A DNA stretch of 64,000 nucleotides from Sphingosinicella sp041916975 (lineage in GTDB: Bacteria > Pseudomonadota > Alphaproteobacteria > Sphingomonadales > Sphingomonadaceae), in NCBI RefSeq assembly GCF_041916975.1, contig NZ_JAYRYK010000001.1:1488001-1552000 (forward strand), in the 5' to 3' direction. Numbering within the stretch: the stretch's first letter is position 1; each line of letters opens with the position of its first letter. Below, in pieces: positions 33,788 to 42,114 of the stretch. The notes below the pieces were generated by a model. That model saw only the letters and a program-made list of their open reading frames with translations, was not told the origin of the DNA and searched no databases. The position numbers were made by a program, and so were the translations under genes.

Positions 33788-35539
33788 TCAGAATCCGTTT
33801 GAAGTGCAGGCCACGCTGTGGCCGGGAGAAACTTCGACTAGTCGCCCCATCGACATGGCTGCACCCTCAAGTTGGGCATAGTCATGGCCTGGCGGCGGCG
33901 GCGGCTGATTGGCTGGAAATGGATGTAGGCGATAGCCGTTAGCCCTGTCGCCATTAAGCCGAGGAGCAGCGCGCAGCAGTGCGCAAGTATATGGATGACG
34001 CGGTCGATCGAAGATGTCATCTCGACTACCGGTTTCCACAATATTGCCACGGTAGAGGACCATGACGCGATCCGCGACCTGTTCGACTACACCGAGCGCA
34101 TGTGAAATGAAAATGCACCCAAACCCGCGGTCGGATTGCAGTCGTGCGAGCAGATTCAATATCTCGGCCTGAACAGTAACATCGAGCGCCGATACAGGCT
34201 CGTCCGCGACAATGAGATCCGGATCGGCAACAAGCGCACGCGCAATGTTCACGCGCTGACGCTGCCCACCGGACAACTGGTGAGGAAACCGGCTCGCAAA
34301 ACCTTCGCCGAGCCCCACCTCATCCAATGTCCGCGATACGCGTTGAGCCCGTTCTCGGGCAGAAAGATCGTATGAATGGCGAAGCCCCTCCATCACAATC
34401 GCACCTATGCGCATGCGAGGATCCAACGCGGAAAAGGGGTCCTGGAATACGATACGGATGCGACGACGAGCGTCGCGTAATTCCTCGAGCCGCAGCGAGG
34501 AAATCTCGATACCATCGAAATACACGGTGCCGCTGGTAATGGGAACCAGTCCCAGGAGGGCTCGCGCAAGCGTAGTCTTACCGCTACCGGACTCGCCGAC
34601 GATGGCCACCGTCTCGCCCCGCCGTATGCACATGGAAACGCCGTTGAGTGGCCGGACGTCCTCAGTCTTGCGCCATGGCAAGCTCCGCTTGCCAGGGAAG
34701 CGCACTGAAATATCGTCAGCCGACATGAGGATATTATCCGACTTATCGACATTCCTGTTCTTGCCGCGTCGCGGCAAGGCACCCAGAAGGGTTCGCGTAT
34801 AGTCCTCCTTGGGGGCCGACAGCAAAGATGCGCTTGCGCCCTCCTCGACTACGCGCCCACGCCGCATGACATATATGCGGTGAGAATACTGCGCGACCAA
34901 TCCGAGGTCGTGTGTAATTAATAATACGCCGGACCCGGCCTCGCGCGCCAGCTCGACGATGAGGTCGAGCACTTCCTTTTGCACTAAAACATCGAGCGCT
35001 GTTGTAGGCTCATCCGCAAGAACAAGCGTCGGCTTTAACAACATGACAGACGCGATCATGATGCGTTGGCGCATACCGCCCGAAAACTGATGGGGATACC
35101 GGTCAAGTACCCACTTGGGATTTGCAATCCGTACACGCGATAGCATCTCGATGCAGAGCGTGCGTGCCTCCGTTTCCGAGACCCCGGCATGATGCTTCAA
35201 CGCCTCGGCCATTTGATCCCCGATACGCATCGACGGGTTGAGGCTCGTCATCGGCTCTTGAAAAATCATCCCAATTCGAGCGCCCCGGATCGCAAGTCTG
35301 TCGGTCTCGGATGCTCGCAGCAGGTCCACGCCGCTGAACAATGCCTCACCCCCGACGATTTCTGCCCCGAAAGGCAGGAGCCCCATCAGCGAACGTGCTG
35401 CCAGAGTTTTTCCCGAACCGGACTCCCCAACCAACGCGACGATTTCACCGCGCTCCACTTCGAACGATACCGAATCCACGACCTTCTTCGCGCCTTCGAA
35501 AGCGACGCTTAGGCCGGCGACCTTGAGAAGGCTGCTCAT
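33788..35539 (-). CDS. Oligopeptide ABC transporter ATP-binding protein, fused DppD-DppF type
   Basis: The 583-residue protein has two complete ATPase domains. Domain 1 has Walker A GESGSGKT (38-45), signature FSGGMRQRI and Walker B LVLADEPTTALD. Domain 2 (from ~270) has GESGSGKTTLARALLG, LSGGQRQRVNIARALVADPD and LIVADEPVSALD. The oligopeptide-specific C-terminal extension with HPYTCALLRAAPRL is also present. It corresponds to DppD and DppF fused in one chain, as in GsiA-type transporters. The 5' end overlaps the permease gene by 4 bp. Confidence 0.95.
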   Translation of the reverse strand: MSSLLKVAGLSVAFEGAKKVVDSVSFEVERGEIVALVGESGSGKTLAARSLMGLLPFGAEIVGGEALFSGVDLLRASETDRLAIRGARIGMIFQEPMTSLNPSMRIGDQMAEALKHHAGVSETEARTLCIEMLSRVRIANPKWVLDRYPHQFSGGMRQRIMIASVMLLKPTLVLADEPTTALDVLVQKEVLDLIVELAREAGSGVLLITHDLGLVAQYSHRIYVMRRGRVVEEGASASLLSAPKEDYTRTLLGALPRRGKNRNVDKSDNILMSADDISVRFPGKRSLPWRKTEDVRPLNGVSMCIRRGETVAIVGESGSGKTTLARALLGLVPITSGTVYFDGIEISSLRLEELRDARRRIRIVFQDPFSALDPRMRIGAIVMEGLRHSYDLSARERAQRVSRTLDEVGLGEGFASRFPHQLSGGQRQRVNIARALVADPDLIVADEPVSALDVTVQAEILNLLARLQSDRGFGCIFISHALGVVEQVADRVMVLYRGNIVETGSRDDIFDRPRHPYTCALLRAAPRLNGDRANGYRLHPFPANQPPPPPGHDYAQLEGAAMSMGRLVEVSPGHSVACTSNGF

Positions 35540-36369
35540 GCCCGAGCCATTCGCGGATCGAAATGATCCCGCAAAGCGTCGCCCAGCAAGTTAATGCCAA
35601 GGAGCGTCATCGAAATGGCAAGGCCGGGAAAGATCGCAAGCCACGGAGCGAATGTGAAGTAGGAACGCGCATCGGCGAGCATGCCTCCCCAGCTCGGATA
35701 TGGCGGCGGAACTCCGAGTCCGAGGAAGCTGAGAGCGCTTTCTGCGAGAATGGCGAGTGAAAAGAAGGCAGTCGCTAGAACAGTCAGCGAACCGGCGCTG
35801 TTCGGAATGACATGCCGCGCAATCGTGTAGATTTCGGCATTACCCATCGCGCGTGAGGCCTCGACAAACTCCTTTTCCCTTAACGAGAGTGCTACGCCAC
35901 GCATGACTCGAGTCACGCTAGGCGCATATGCGAGGCCCAGTGCCAGAATAACACCCCACTTGCTCTGGCCCAAGGCAGCGACGAGCGCCAGAGCGAGGAG
36001 AAGTCCCGGCAATGCCATCAAGGCGTCGGCCAGCATCATGACCAACCGGTCAACCCAGCCTCCGAAATAACCTGACAGCGCACCGATCGAGATGCCAATG
36101 ACCATCGCCAACAACACCGCCAAGAAGCTGACGAGCAGACTGACCGAAGCTGCCGACAAGAGCCTGCTGAACACATCGCGCCCGAACTGGTCGGTTCCCA
36201 ACCAATGCATTGCAGACGGAGGAGAAAGGCGAGCACCGAAATCAAGCGCGATTGGATCGTAGGGAGTGGCGACAGTCCCGATCAGCGCGGCAGTGAGGGC
36301 GAGGCCAAACAGAACGGTACCGACGCTGGCATTGGCATGCCGGAGACCGAGAAAGGAAGTTCTGGACAT
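35536..36369 (-). CDS. Oligopeptide ABC transporter permease, DppC type
   Basis: The 277-residue inner-membrane permease has a short N-terminal helix (GTVLFGLALTAALIGTVATP) and the DppC-type HWLGTDQFGRDVFSRLLSAA motif. Five more membrane helices follow, with the EAA loop EKEFVEASRAMGNAEIYTI that contacts the ATPase. Partner of the next gene; 2 bp lie between them and the 3' end overlaps the ATPase gene by 4 bp. Confidence 0.94.
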   Translation of the reverse strand: MSRTSFLGLRHANASVGTVLFGLALTAALIGTVATPYDPIALDFGARLSPPSAMHWLGTDQFGRDVFSRLLSAASVSLLVSFLAVLLAMVIGISIGALSGYFGGWVDRLVMMLADALMALPGLLLALALVAALGQSKWGVILALGLAYAPSVTRVMRGVALSLREKEFVEASRAMGNAEIYTIARHVIPNSAGSLTVLATAFFSLAILAESALSFLGLGVPPPYPSWGGMLADARSYFTFAPWLAIFPGLAISMTLLGINLLGDALRDHFDPRMARA

Positions 36370-36370
36370 T

Positions 36371-37309
36371 TCAGAATCTCACCCTTGGATCAATGAAGGG
36401 ATAGATGAGATCGACCGCGAGATTCACGGCCACATGGATGAGAGCCACAACGATTAACACGCCCTGGACGACCGCATAATCGCGGGCATAGATGCCATCG
36501 ACGAGAAATCTTCCGAGCCCGGGTAGCGTGAATACCGTCTCGATGACAGCCGTGCCGCCCAGAAGGCTGCCAAGTATCAACCCCAGCAAGGTCATGGTCG
36601 GAAGAAAGCTGTTCTTGACGACGTGACGGCGGATTAGCGTGCTTTCGTCGAGCCCCTTGGCCCTAGCGCTCATCACATAGTCTTGGCGAAGAACATCGAG
36701 CGTGCTTGCGCGTACCATGCGCACGAGCGTGGCGATCTCAATACATAGAAGTGCGACCACCGGAAGCACGAGATATCGCAGGCCCTCCGTCAGATTCTCA
36801 CCGATAGAAACGTAGCCGACCGTGGGAAGCCATCCGAGTGTCGCACCGAAGATGAGGATGAGCAGCAATCCGATCCAGAAGCTCGGCACCGAGATGAGGA
36901 GGTTGGCCAGCAGGACCACAGCAAGATCGCCTCGCTGATTTTGCCTTGCGGCAGCGTACGTGCCGAGGGGAACAGCAACAAGAAGCGCAAGTCCGACGGC
37001 AATGAGGACCACCTGTGCCGTAACCATAAAGCGGCTACCAATCGCCGATAGCACCGGCTCTCCGGTCATCATGGAAACGCCAAGGTCGCCGCTGAGAATG
37101 TTCGAAAACCACAGCCCGAACTGGACAATATACGGCTTGTCAAGACCGAGCTCCTTGCGCGCCTGTTCGAGGGCAGCCGCGTCTTCAGAATCGCCTACTA
37201 GGAGCAGAGCCGGGTCGCCCGGTATCGCACGCATCAGCAGAAAAATGATGCCGGCGACAAGAATGAGCGTGGGGATACTCAAAAGGAGTTTGACGATCGC
37301 GTAACGCAT
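36371..37309 (-). CDS. Oligopeptide ABC transporter permease, DppB type
   Basis: The 312-residue inner-membrane permease starts MRYAIVKLLLSIPTLILVAG and has the DppB-type IFLLMRAIPGDPALLLVG motif, six membrane helices and the EAA-like loop VLRQDYVMSARAKGLDESTL. It ends DLIYPFIDPRVRF, typical of the family. It follows the binding-protein gene after 3 bp. Confidence 0.94.
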   Translation of the reverse strand: MRYAIVKLLLSIPTLILVAGIIFLLMRAIPGDPALLLVGDSEDAAALEQARKELGLDKPYIVQFGLWFSNILSGDLGVSMMTGEPVLSAIGSRFMVTAQVVLIAVGLALLVAVPLGTYAAARQNQRGDLAVVLLANLLISVPSFWIGLLLILIFGATLGWLPTVGYVSIGENLTEGLRYLVLPVVALLCIEIATLVRMVRASTLDVLRQDYVMSARAKGLDESTLIRRHVVKNSFLPTMTLLGLILGSLLGGTAVIETVFTLPGLGRFLVDGIYARDYAVVQGVLIVVALIHVAVNLAVDLIYPFIDPRVRF

Positions 37310-37312
37310 CGA

Positions 37313-38911
37313 TTAGCTTCCCTTTCGCGAAACGCCCCAAAGGCGCGGGTAACCTATCGGCCAATTGCGATAACCCACGATGTTCGCGCGCAAGAGATCG
37401 CTGGAAGGCTCGTTGTAGAGGCCTATAATCGGTACAGTGGTCACCATCCGATTGTGGAGTGCGTCAAAAATCCTCTGCTGCTCGGACAACGAACCGACTA
37501 TCGTCGAGCGAGCGAGCAGCGCCTGGGCTACCTGATCGTCCCACTGGACCGCGGCGTGCTTTTCCTTCGACCCCGAGAACATGGCGTAGCTCAGGACGGG
37601 ATGAGCTCGCGCCGAGTATGAAAACGCCGAAAGCTGAAATTTGCCCTCCTGATAGTTGGAGAGCTGGGTAGCCCAATCGAGAACATCGAGGCGGGCATCT
37701 ATCCCGACCGAGATCAGCATCGCCTGGATTGCGACCGCGTTGTCGAACGCGAAGGGCGTCTTTCGGTTCGTTTGGATTAAAACCGGCTGACCACGGTAAC
37801 CTGCCTGCGACAAGAGCCTGCGCGCCTCCGAGGGGTCATATGGCCACCACTTGTCCTGATGTTTCGTATGAAAGGGACTAAGCAGTGGAATGGCCGACGG
37901 GTTGGCAGGTATATCACTAAGGGTCGCGATTTTCGCGATTTGCCGTGGATCAAGAGCCATTGCGATTGCGCGGCGTATCCGGACGTCCCGAAAGAGTGGA
38001 TTTTGTGTTTGAATCAACAGCGTGTGCCAGGCTAGTTGCTCGCTTTCTGAGGTTTGCATCCCGTCGCGTTTCAGATCCAGATGCGCTGTGACGTAGGCCG
38101 GGGTGCGGGGAAGTATGTCGATATCGCCAGCTCGCACGGCAGAGACACCGACCGCGGCCTCGGGAATGATGACGAAGCGTACTCGCGGTGCCAGTGCTAT
38201 TCTGGCTCCAGCGTAGCCGTCGCTTGGTTCCTGCCGGGGATTATAGCCGTCGAAGCGCTCGAGGTCGACAAATTCGCCGCGTCGCCATTCACGAATCCTG
38301 AACGGGCCGGTTCCAATTGGTCCGATCCAGTTTCCGTTCTTGTCCACAGATGCAGGATGAAGGATGGCTGTGATACATTGGAGACTCGCTAACTGGTCGA
38401 GAAAGACACTGTTAGGTTTGTCGAGCGTGAACACGGCGGTTAGCCGGTCGGGCGTTTCGATCCTGACGATCTTCGCGCCGAACCCAGTATTCGCCGAGCC
38501 GTCGTACCAGCTCCGACACCGCATCCCGGTCGCGGGATCCAGCATGCGCTCCCAGCTCCACTTGACTTCGGCCGACGTCACCGGCGCTCCGTTGTGAAAC
38601 CGCAGTTTTTCGCGTAGCCGAAAACTGTACGTCCTAAAATCGGGCGAAACCTCAACATGTTCGGCGAGCATAGGTGCAACTTCGAGATTCTGGCGGTAGG
38701 CAACGAGACCTTCAACCACGTGATGCAGAACCGCATCCGTATTGCCGTCACGCGTAACGCCCGGGTTTGTACCTCGGATGTCAGCGCTGATTGCGACGCG
38801 TAGAGGTACGTCGGCCTGCACCGGGGGAAGGCTAGACGTTTGGAAAACTGACAGGCTGACGAGGAGCACCAACGTGGCGAGCACCCCGCCAATGGCAATA
38901 CGCCTTCTCAT
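37313..38911 (-). CDS. Oligopeptide ABC transporter substrate-binding protein
   Basis: This encodes 532 residues from ATG 38911 (longer open frame upstream ignored because the signal peptide begins here: MRRRIAIGGVLATLVLLVSL). It belongs to family 5 solute-binding proteins: DAVLHHVVEGLVAYRQNLEV, then AEHVEVSPDFRTYSFRLREK and LRFHNGAPVTSAEVKWSWER, with the usual IRRAIAMALDPRQIAKI region and C-terminal RANIVGYRNWP. Such proteins bind short peptides, opines, nickel or siderophore-like conjugates in the periplasm. Its start overlaps the stop of the C45 gene by 4 bp, linking uptake and processing. Confidence 0.93.
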   Translation of the reverse strand: MRRRIAIGGVLATLVLLVSLSVFQTSSLPPVQADVPLRVAISADIRGTNPGVTRDGNTDAVLHHVVEGLVAYRQNLEVAPMLAEHVEVSPDFRTYSFRLREKLRFHNGAPVTSAEVKWSWERMLDPATGMRCRSWYDGSANTGFGAKIVRIETPDRLTAVFTLDKPNSVFLDQLASLQCITAILHPASVDKNGNWIGPIGTGPFRIREWRRGEFVDLERFDGYNPRQEPSDGYAGARIALAPRVRFVIIPEAAVGVSAVRAGDIDILPRTPAYVTAHLDLKRDGMQTSESEQLAWHTLLIQTQNPLFRDVRIRRAIAMALDPRQIAKIATLSDIPANPSAIPLLSPFHTKHQDKWWPYDPSEARRLLSQAGYRGQPVLIQTNRKTPFAFDNAVAIQAMLISVGIDARLDVLDWATQLSNYQEGKFQLSAFSYSARAHPVLSYAMFSGSKEKHAAVQWDDQVAQALLARSTIVGSLSEQQRIFDALHNRMVTTVPIIGLYNEPSSDLLRANIVGYRNWPIGYPRLWGVSRKGS

Positions 38912-39990
38912 GCCGCCACCTTGTAACGTGTGTAGGACGGCACGCCGTCGAATGGCGAAGGAGCAATCCAGATATCGCCGGATCCCGCGTTCATAATGAG
39001 GCTTGCAACGGTCGCAGACAGGCTCCCGTCCGGACGGACGGCGGGAGGACGACATATCGAATGCGGTTCGCCGAAATCGTCGGCGAACACTTGCTTGAGG
39101 GTATCGACAGTGATGGACGCCCTACCCGCATCAAGCCGCTCGTAGGCACGTGAGTCCCTCAAGAGGGACTCAGGGTGACGCAACAGGCCAATGTCCTTCA
39201 CGCTGAGGAGTGCGGCGGGATGCTTGAAATGATTCGCGTGAGTCAGCAAGCCATCCGTCGGAAAACTCCAGAACAACTGCTCTGGCGTCGTCTCAAAGTT
39301 GATAGCGGCGGCGCGGCCGCTGCCGTCGATCTGGCTAAGCATCAGATTGTGCGAGGCGGATCGCGGCGTATTCAAAATGACGTCGGACGCTTCCGCCAAG
39401 GTTTGCGACATCAATATACGACGCCGTGCGAATGGACTGGGTAGACCATCGGCGGATCCCTCGTGGTCGGTTTGAAGCCCATTTGCCGTGACGGCGAGAC
39501 CAACACTGTTGATGCCATGCCGGGCCAGTTGTCCGGCTTCGCAGAATGTAAGAATATCCGGTCCGTTGTCGACGAGGATACGAAGAACGATGGACGTCTC
39601 GGCGCAATCAGGCCGCCAATCCCAGTTCTGCCCATGAAGAAGCGAGCCGTCCGCCGTGCGTCGGGGCATCGCAAGTGCTGCCGTGCAGCCCTCGCGGACT
39701 GCCTTGGCATCCCAAGCGGTGAGCTCGGTACGCGCATTCAGCGCAACGATTGCTTCAACAGGCTGCTCCGCTCCCTCGGCAATTCCGCGAACCTCTGCCG
39801 CCAAGCCCCGGTCGAACTCGGCAAGGCGGGCAAGGTAGCGCGCAGCGATTTCGCTGAGCCGCGGAGAAGTCAGCGACGAGGCGTACAGACGAAGACCACG
39901 CGCAATGCGATCGCCGGCCTGTCTTCCATATGCGCGGCCGCGTTCGAGGGGCGGCCCTTCTACCTCTATCAGGGGAAACGAACGAGTCAT
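38908..39990 (-). CDS. C45-family autoproteolytic acyltransferase/amidase
   Basis: The 360-residue protein is similar to acyl-CoA:6-aminopenicillanate acyltransferase (peptidase family C45, Ntn-hydrolase fold). The Gly101-Cys102 pair in VREGCTAALAMPRR is the expected autocleavage point, leaving Cys102 as N-terminal nucleophile; the Penicillium enzyme cleaves at the same relative place. Other family marks are LLHGQNWDWRPDC, GINSVGLAVTANGL, RSASHNLMLSQIDG and the C-terminal FDGVPSYTRYKVA. The family hydrolyses or transfers N-acyl groups on peptides and beta-lactams. It probably removes an acyl chain or cleaves an amide in the imported compound. There is no signal peptide. Confidence 0.88.
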   Translation of the reverse strand: MTRSFPLIEVEGPPLERGRAYGRQAGDRIARGLRLYASSLTSPRLSEIAARYLARLAEFDRGLAAEVRGIAEGAEQPVEAIVALNARTELTAWDAKAVREGCTAALAMPRRTADGSLLHGQNWDWRPDCAETSIVLRILVDNGPDILTFCEAGQLARHGINSVGLAVTANGLQTDHEGSADGLPSPFARRRILMSQTLAEASDVILNTPRSASHNLMLSQIDGSGRAAAINFETTPEQLFWSFPTDGLLTHANHFKHPAALLSVKDIGLLRHPESLLRDSRAYERLDAGRASITVDTLKQVFADDFGEPHSICRPPAVRPDGSLSATVASLIMNAGSGDIWIAPSPFDGVPSYTRYKVAA

Positions 39991-40886
39991 ACTTGGACCT
40001 CTCGTCCGCCACCACGAACGTCGTCCAGCACGGAGGCGAAGAATTCCGCCGCAGTATCGACGACCTTGTAGCCTTCGTGCCCTATCCCCTCAACGATATC
40101 GAGACGAACCGAGATGCCATGCTCCTCAAAACTTTGCTTCAGGGACCTTAGGCGATCGATACGTGTGCGCCCTGCGTCATTGGCACCCTCCATCCAGAAG
40201 CGGGAACCGGGCTGGATAGTTATTTCCCATGTCTCGGTATCATTCTCGCCGACGATCATCTGGACCGGGACTCTGCGGAGGGCGTCGAGATCAAAATCCT
40301 TTCCGAATCTTTGCCTCAAATCGCGGATCCCCCGCCACCATCCCCTTTCTGGATCGAGGAGCGTCACCATCCCAGGCGCGCCGATCGACAAGCCGAGCAG
40401 CCTTTCTGGATGAACATAGGCGAAACGGTGCACAAAATGCGCGCCCCCGGAGAAGCCAAAGGCAAGAAACCTTCTCTCCGGCAACCGGTACCGTGCCGCG
40501 ATTTCATCGATCATCGCTAGTAGCAACTCGTCGTAGCGAAGGCCGCCACGTTCTAGAAACTTGTACGCCGCCAGTTCGCGCGGCTCATCGATCCCGGCCG
40601 GAAACATCGGAGCGACGACGATGCTGTTGTTACGCTCGGCAAAAGGAGCAAAGAGGTCACGATAAACCGCTGGCGTGCGCCCGGTCCCGTGAACGACCAC
40701 GCAGAGGTCATATTGCGCAGCCCGGTCGAACGCGAAATTGCGGGGCACGTAAAGATAGTAGCCGAACCTCTGGTCAGCCTGGCACGCAAAATAGGTGGTG
40801 GCCTCGCACTCGTAGTGGCCAAGCTCATCCTCGGTGCCCGCACTCGTTGGTTGCTTGCCCACTCCCCCCCCCCTCGACACGATCAT
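39987..40886 (-). CDS. Alpha/beta hydrolase, first gene of the operon
   Basis: The 299-residue protein has the PHB-depolymerase/esterase-like layout: oxyanion region LCVVVHGTGRTPAVY, nucleophile Ser146 in FLAFGFSGGAHFVHR, acid in MIVGENDTETWEI and His in VEGIGHEGYKVVDT. No signal peptide is visible, so a cytoplasmic site is likely. It could open an ester or lactone (as siderophore esterases do) before amide cleavage. Its stop overlaps the start of the C45 gene by 4 bp. The upstream spacer 40887-40951 is AT-rich and carries a poly-C tract at 40863-40873 just inside the start region. Confidence 0.85.
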   Translation of the reverse strand: MIVSRGGGVGKQPTSAGTEDELGHYECEATTYFACQADQRFGYYLYVPRNFAFDRAAQYDLCVVVHGTGRTPAVYRDLFAPFAERNNSIVVAPMFPAGIDEPRELAAYKFLERGGLRYDELLLAMIDEIAARYRLPERRFLAFGFSGGAHFVHRFAYVHPERLLGLSIGAPGMVTLLDPERGWWRGIRDLRQRFGKDFDLDALRRVPVQMIVGENDTETWEITIQPGSRFWMEGANDAGRTRIDRLRSLKQSFEEHGISVRLDIVEGIGHEGYKVVDTAAEFFASVLDDVRGGGREVQV

Positions 40887-40951
40887 GGTGTCGCTTCATT
40901 CTCTGGCTCTGATTGTCTCTTTAGAACCATTTTTTTTATATGTCCAGATCA

Positions 40952-41884
40952 TTATGGCATTATTTTATCTTTTGATACCAAATTGGTTTCTACGGCCGAC
41001 TCCTTGGCAAAGAAAACTTGGGTTGATTCGGCCGCAAGTCGGAGGTGGCGATCGAGCAGGGTCGCCGCCCATTGACAGTCGCCACGGAGCAAAGCCTCAA
41101 GGATGGACATGTGCTCCTCGAAAGACGCCTTTACTCGCTCATCTGCGTAAAAGGACTCGATTTCCACGATACCTCGCAGCTGATTCTGGTCTTTCATGGA
41201 ACGGATGAAAAACTCGTTCCCCGAGAAGGCCACGATCGTTTCGTGGAGTTCAGCATCAAGGGCAGACCATTCCATTCCGTTGATCGCCTCCGAACCCCTG
41301 CCGAGCAGCTTGACGTGACGATCGTACAAGGTCTGGACCGCGGCCATATCGATTCGATAGTTTGGCGATTGCAAAGCCGCCGGCTCTATCGCGAGACGGA
41401 ACTCGTAACTGGCCTGATAGGACGCGACGGATCCGAGCGTCTCGCCGAATGTCCAACCCCGTGCAACACTCCGACTGATATATCCATTCCGATTCAGTTT
41501 GAGCAAAGACTTTTGGAGGGTGCTTCGGGTCACTCCATATTGGCGAAGCAAATCCGTCTCGCTGACGTGATCGGGCAGCTTACCGGAGAAGCGGTCGCGC
41601 AATATCTGAAGATACAGCGCACTCGCCGCAGGCTGCGGAACGTCGTGTGCAACTTTTGCTAGACTGCTCCCTCCCAACGCCAGGACGTAGCCCGCACCGT
41701 CACGAGTCACGATTTTTCGCTTCTGAAGCTCCGCCAACGCACCGCGTATCGGCGAGCGTGAAACCCCGAATTCATCGCCTAAGCGCCTCTCCGTTAACTT
41801 CGTCCCTGCCGGGAGGCCTTTGGCTACACAATATTCCACAATTTTCCCGCTGAGATGCAGGGCGAGTTGATTCGCGTTCGACAT
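40952..41884 (-). CDS. GntR/FCD-family regulator with two winged-helix domains
   Basis: This encodes 310 residues from ATG 41884 (GGGA 8 bp upstream); alternative starts at 41959 and 41968 would run through the operator-like boxes. The first winged helix is GLPAGTKLTERRLGDEFGVS with RSPIRGALAELQKRKI. A second follows: LPDHVSETDLLRQYGVTRST with LQKSLLKLNRNGYI. The C-terminal FCD ligand domain has its metal-binding set (DAELHETIVAF, FEEHMSIL, LLDRHLRLA). Most FCD regulators have only one winged helix. It is divergent from the TonB receptor gene and upstream of the catabolic operon on the same strand, so it is the likely repressor of both. Confidence 0.88.
   Translation of the reverse strand: MSNANQLALHLSGKIVEYCVAKGLPAGTKLTERRLGDEFGVSRSPIRGALAELQKRKIVTRDGAGYVLALGGSSLAKVAHDVPQPAASALYLQILRDRFSGKLPDHVSETDLLRQYGVTRSTLQKSLLKLNRNGYISRSVARGWTFGETLGSVASYQASYEFRLAIEPAALQSPNYRIDMAAVQTLYDRHVKLLGRGSEAINGMEWSALDAELHETIVAFSGNEFFIRSMKDQNQLRGIVEIESFYADERVKASFEEHMSILEALLRGDCQWAATLLDRHLRLAAESTQVFFAKESAVETNLVSKDKIMP
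40975..40980. promoter_or_regulatory. ATACCA half-site upstream of the catabolic operon
   Basis: On the minus strand this reads TTTGGTATCAAAAG, followed by AT-rich promoter-like sequence (ATAAAATAATG and TATAAAAAAAAT) before the alpha/beta hydrolase start. It lies inside the 3' end of the regulator gene. It matches the boxes at 31519, 31678-31695 and 41942-41967. Confidence 0.45.
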
Positions 41885-41941
41885 AAGCAGTTCCCATTGT
41901 TGCGGCTTGACATACGGCCTCTTTACAACCTCACTGTAGTT

Positions 41942-41967
41942 TGGTATTAAACCATTCATTGATACCA
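41942..41967. promoter_or_regulatory. Inverted TGGTAT/ATACCA pair between regulator and TonB receptor genes
   Basis: TGGTAT (41942-41947) and ATACCA (41962-41967) are inverted half-sites 14 bp apart, 58 bp upstream of the regulator start and about 150 bp upstream of the receptor start. GntR/FCD proteins such as NanR bind GGTATA-type repeats, so this is a plausible autoregulatory operator. Confidence 0.5.
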
Positions 41968-42114
41968 CTCATGATCAATCTATATCCCAGTTATGCCAAG
42001 AATTTCCTATGCCGACCAGCGCTAATTAGGCCCTGTTTCGGTATCTAAGACCAAATTTGTCTTGTTCAGCAAAGCTGCGTGCAAACCATGTGCGCCATAA
42101 AGGGAGGGGTAGAA

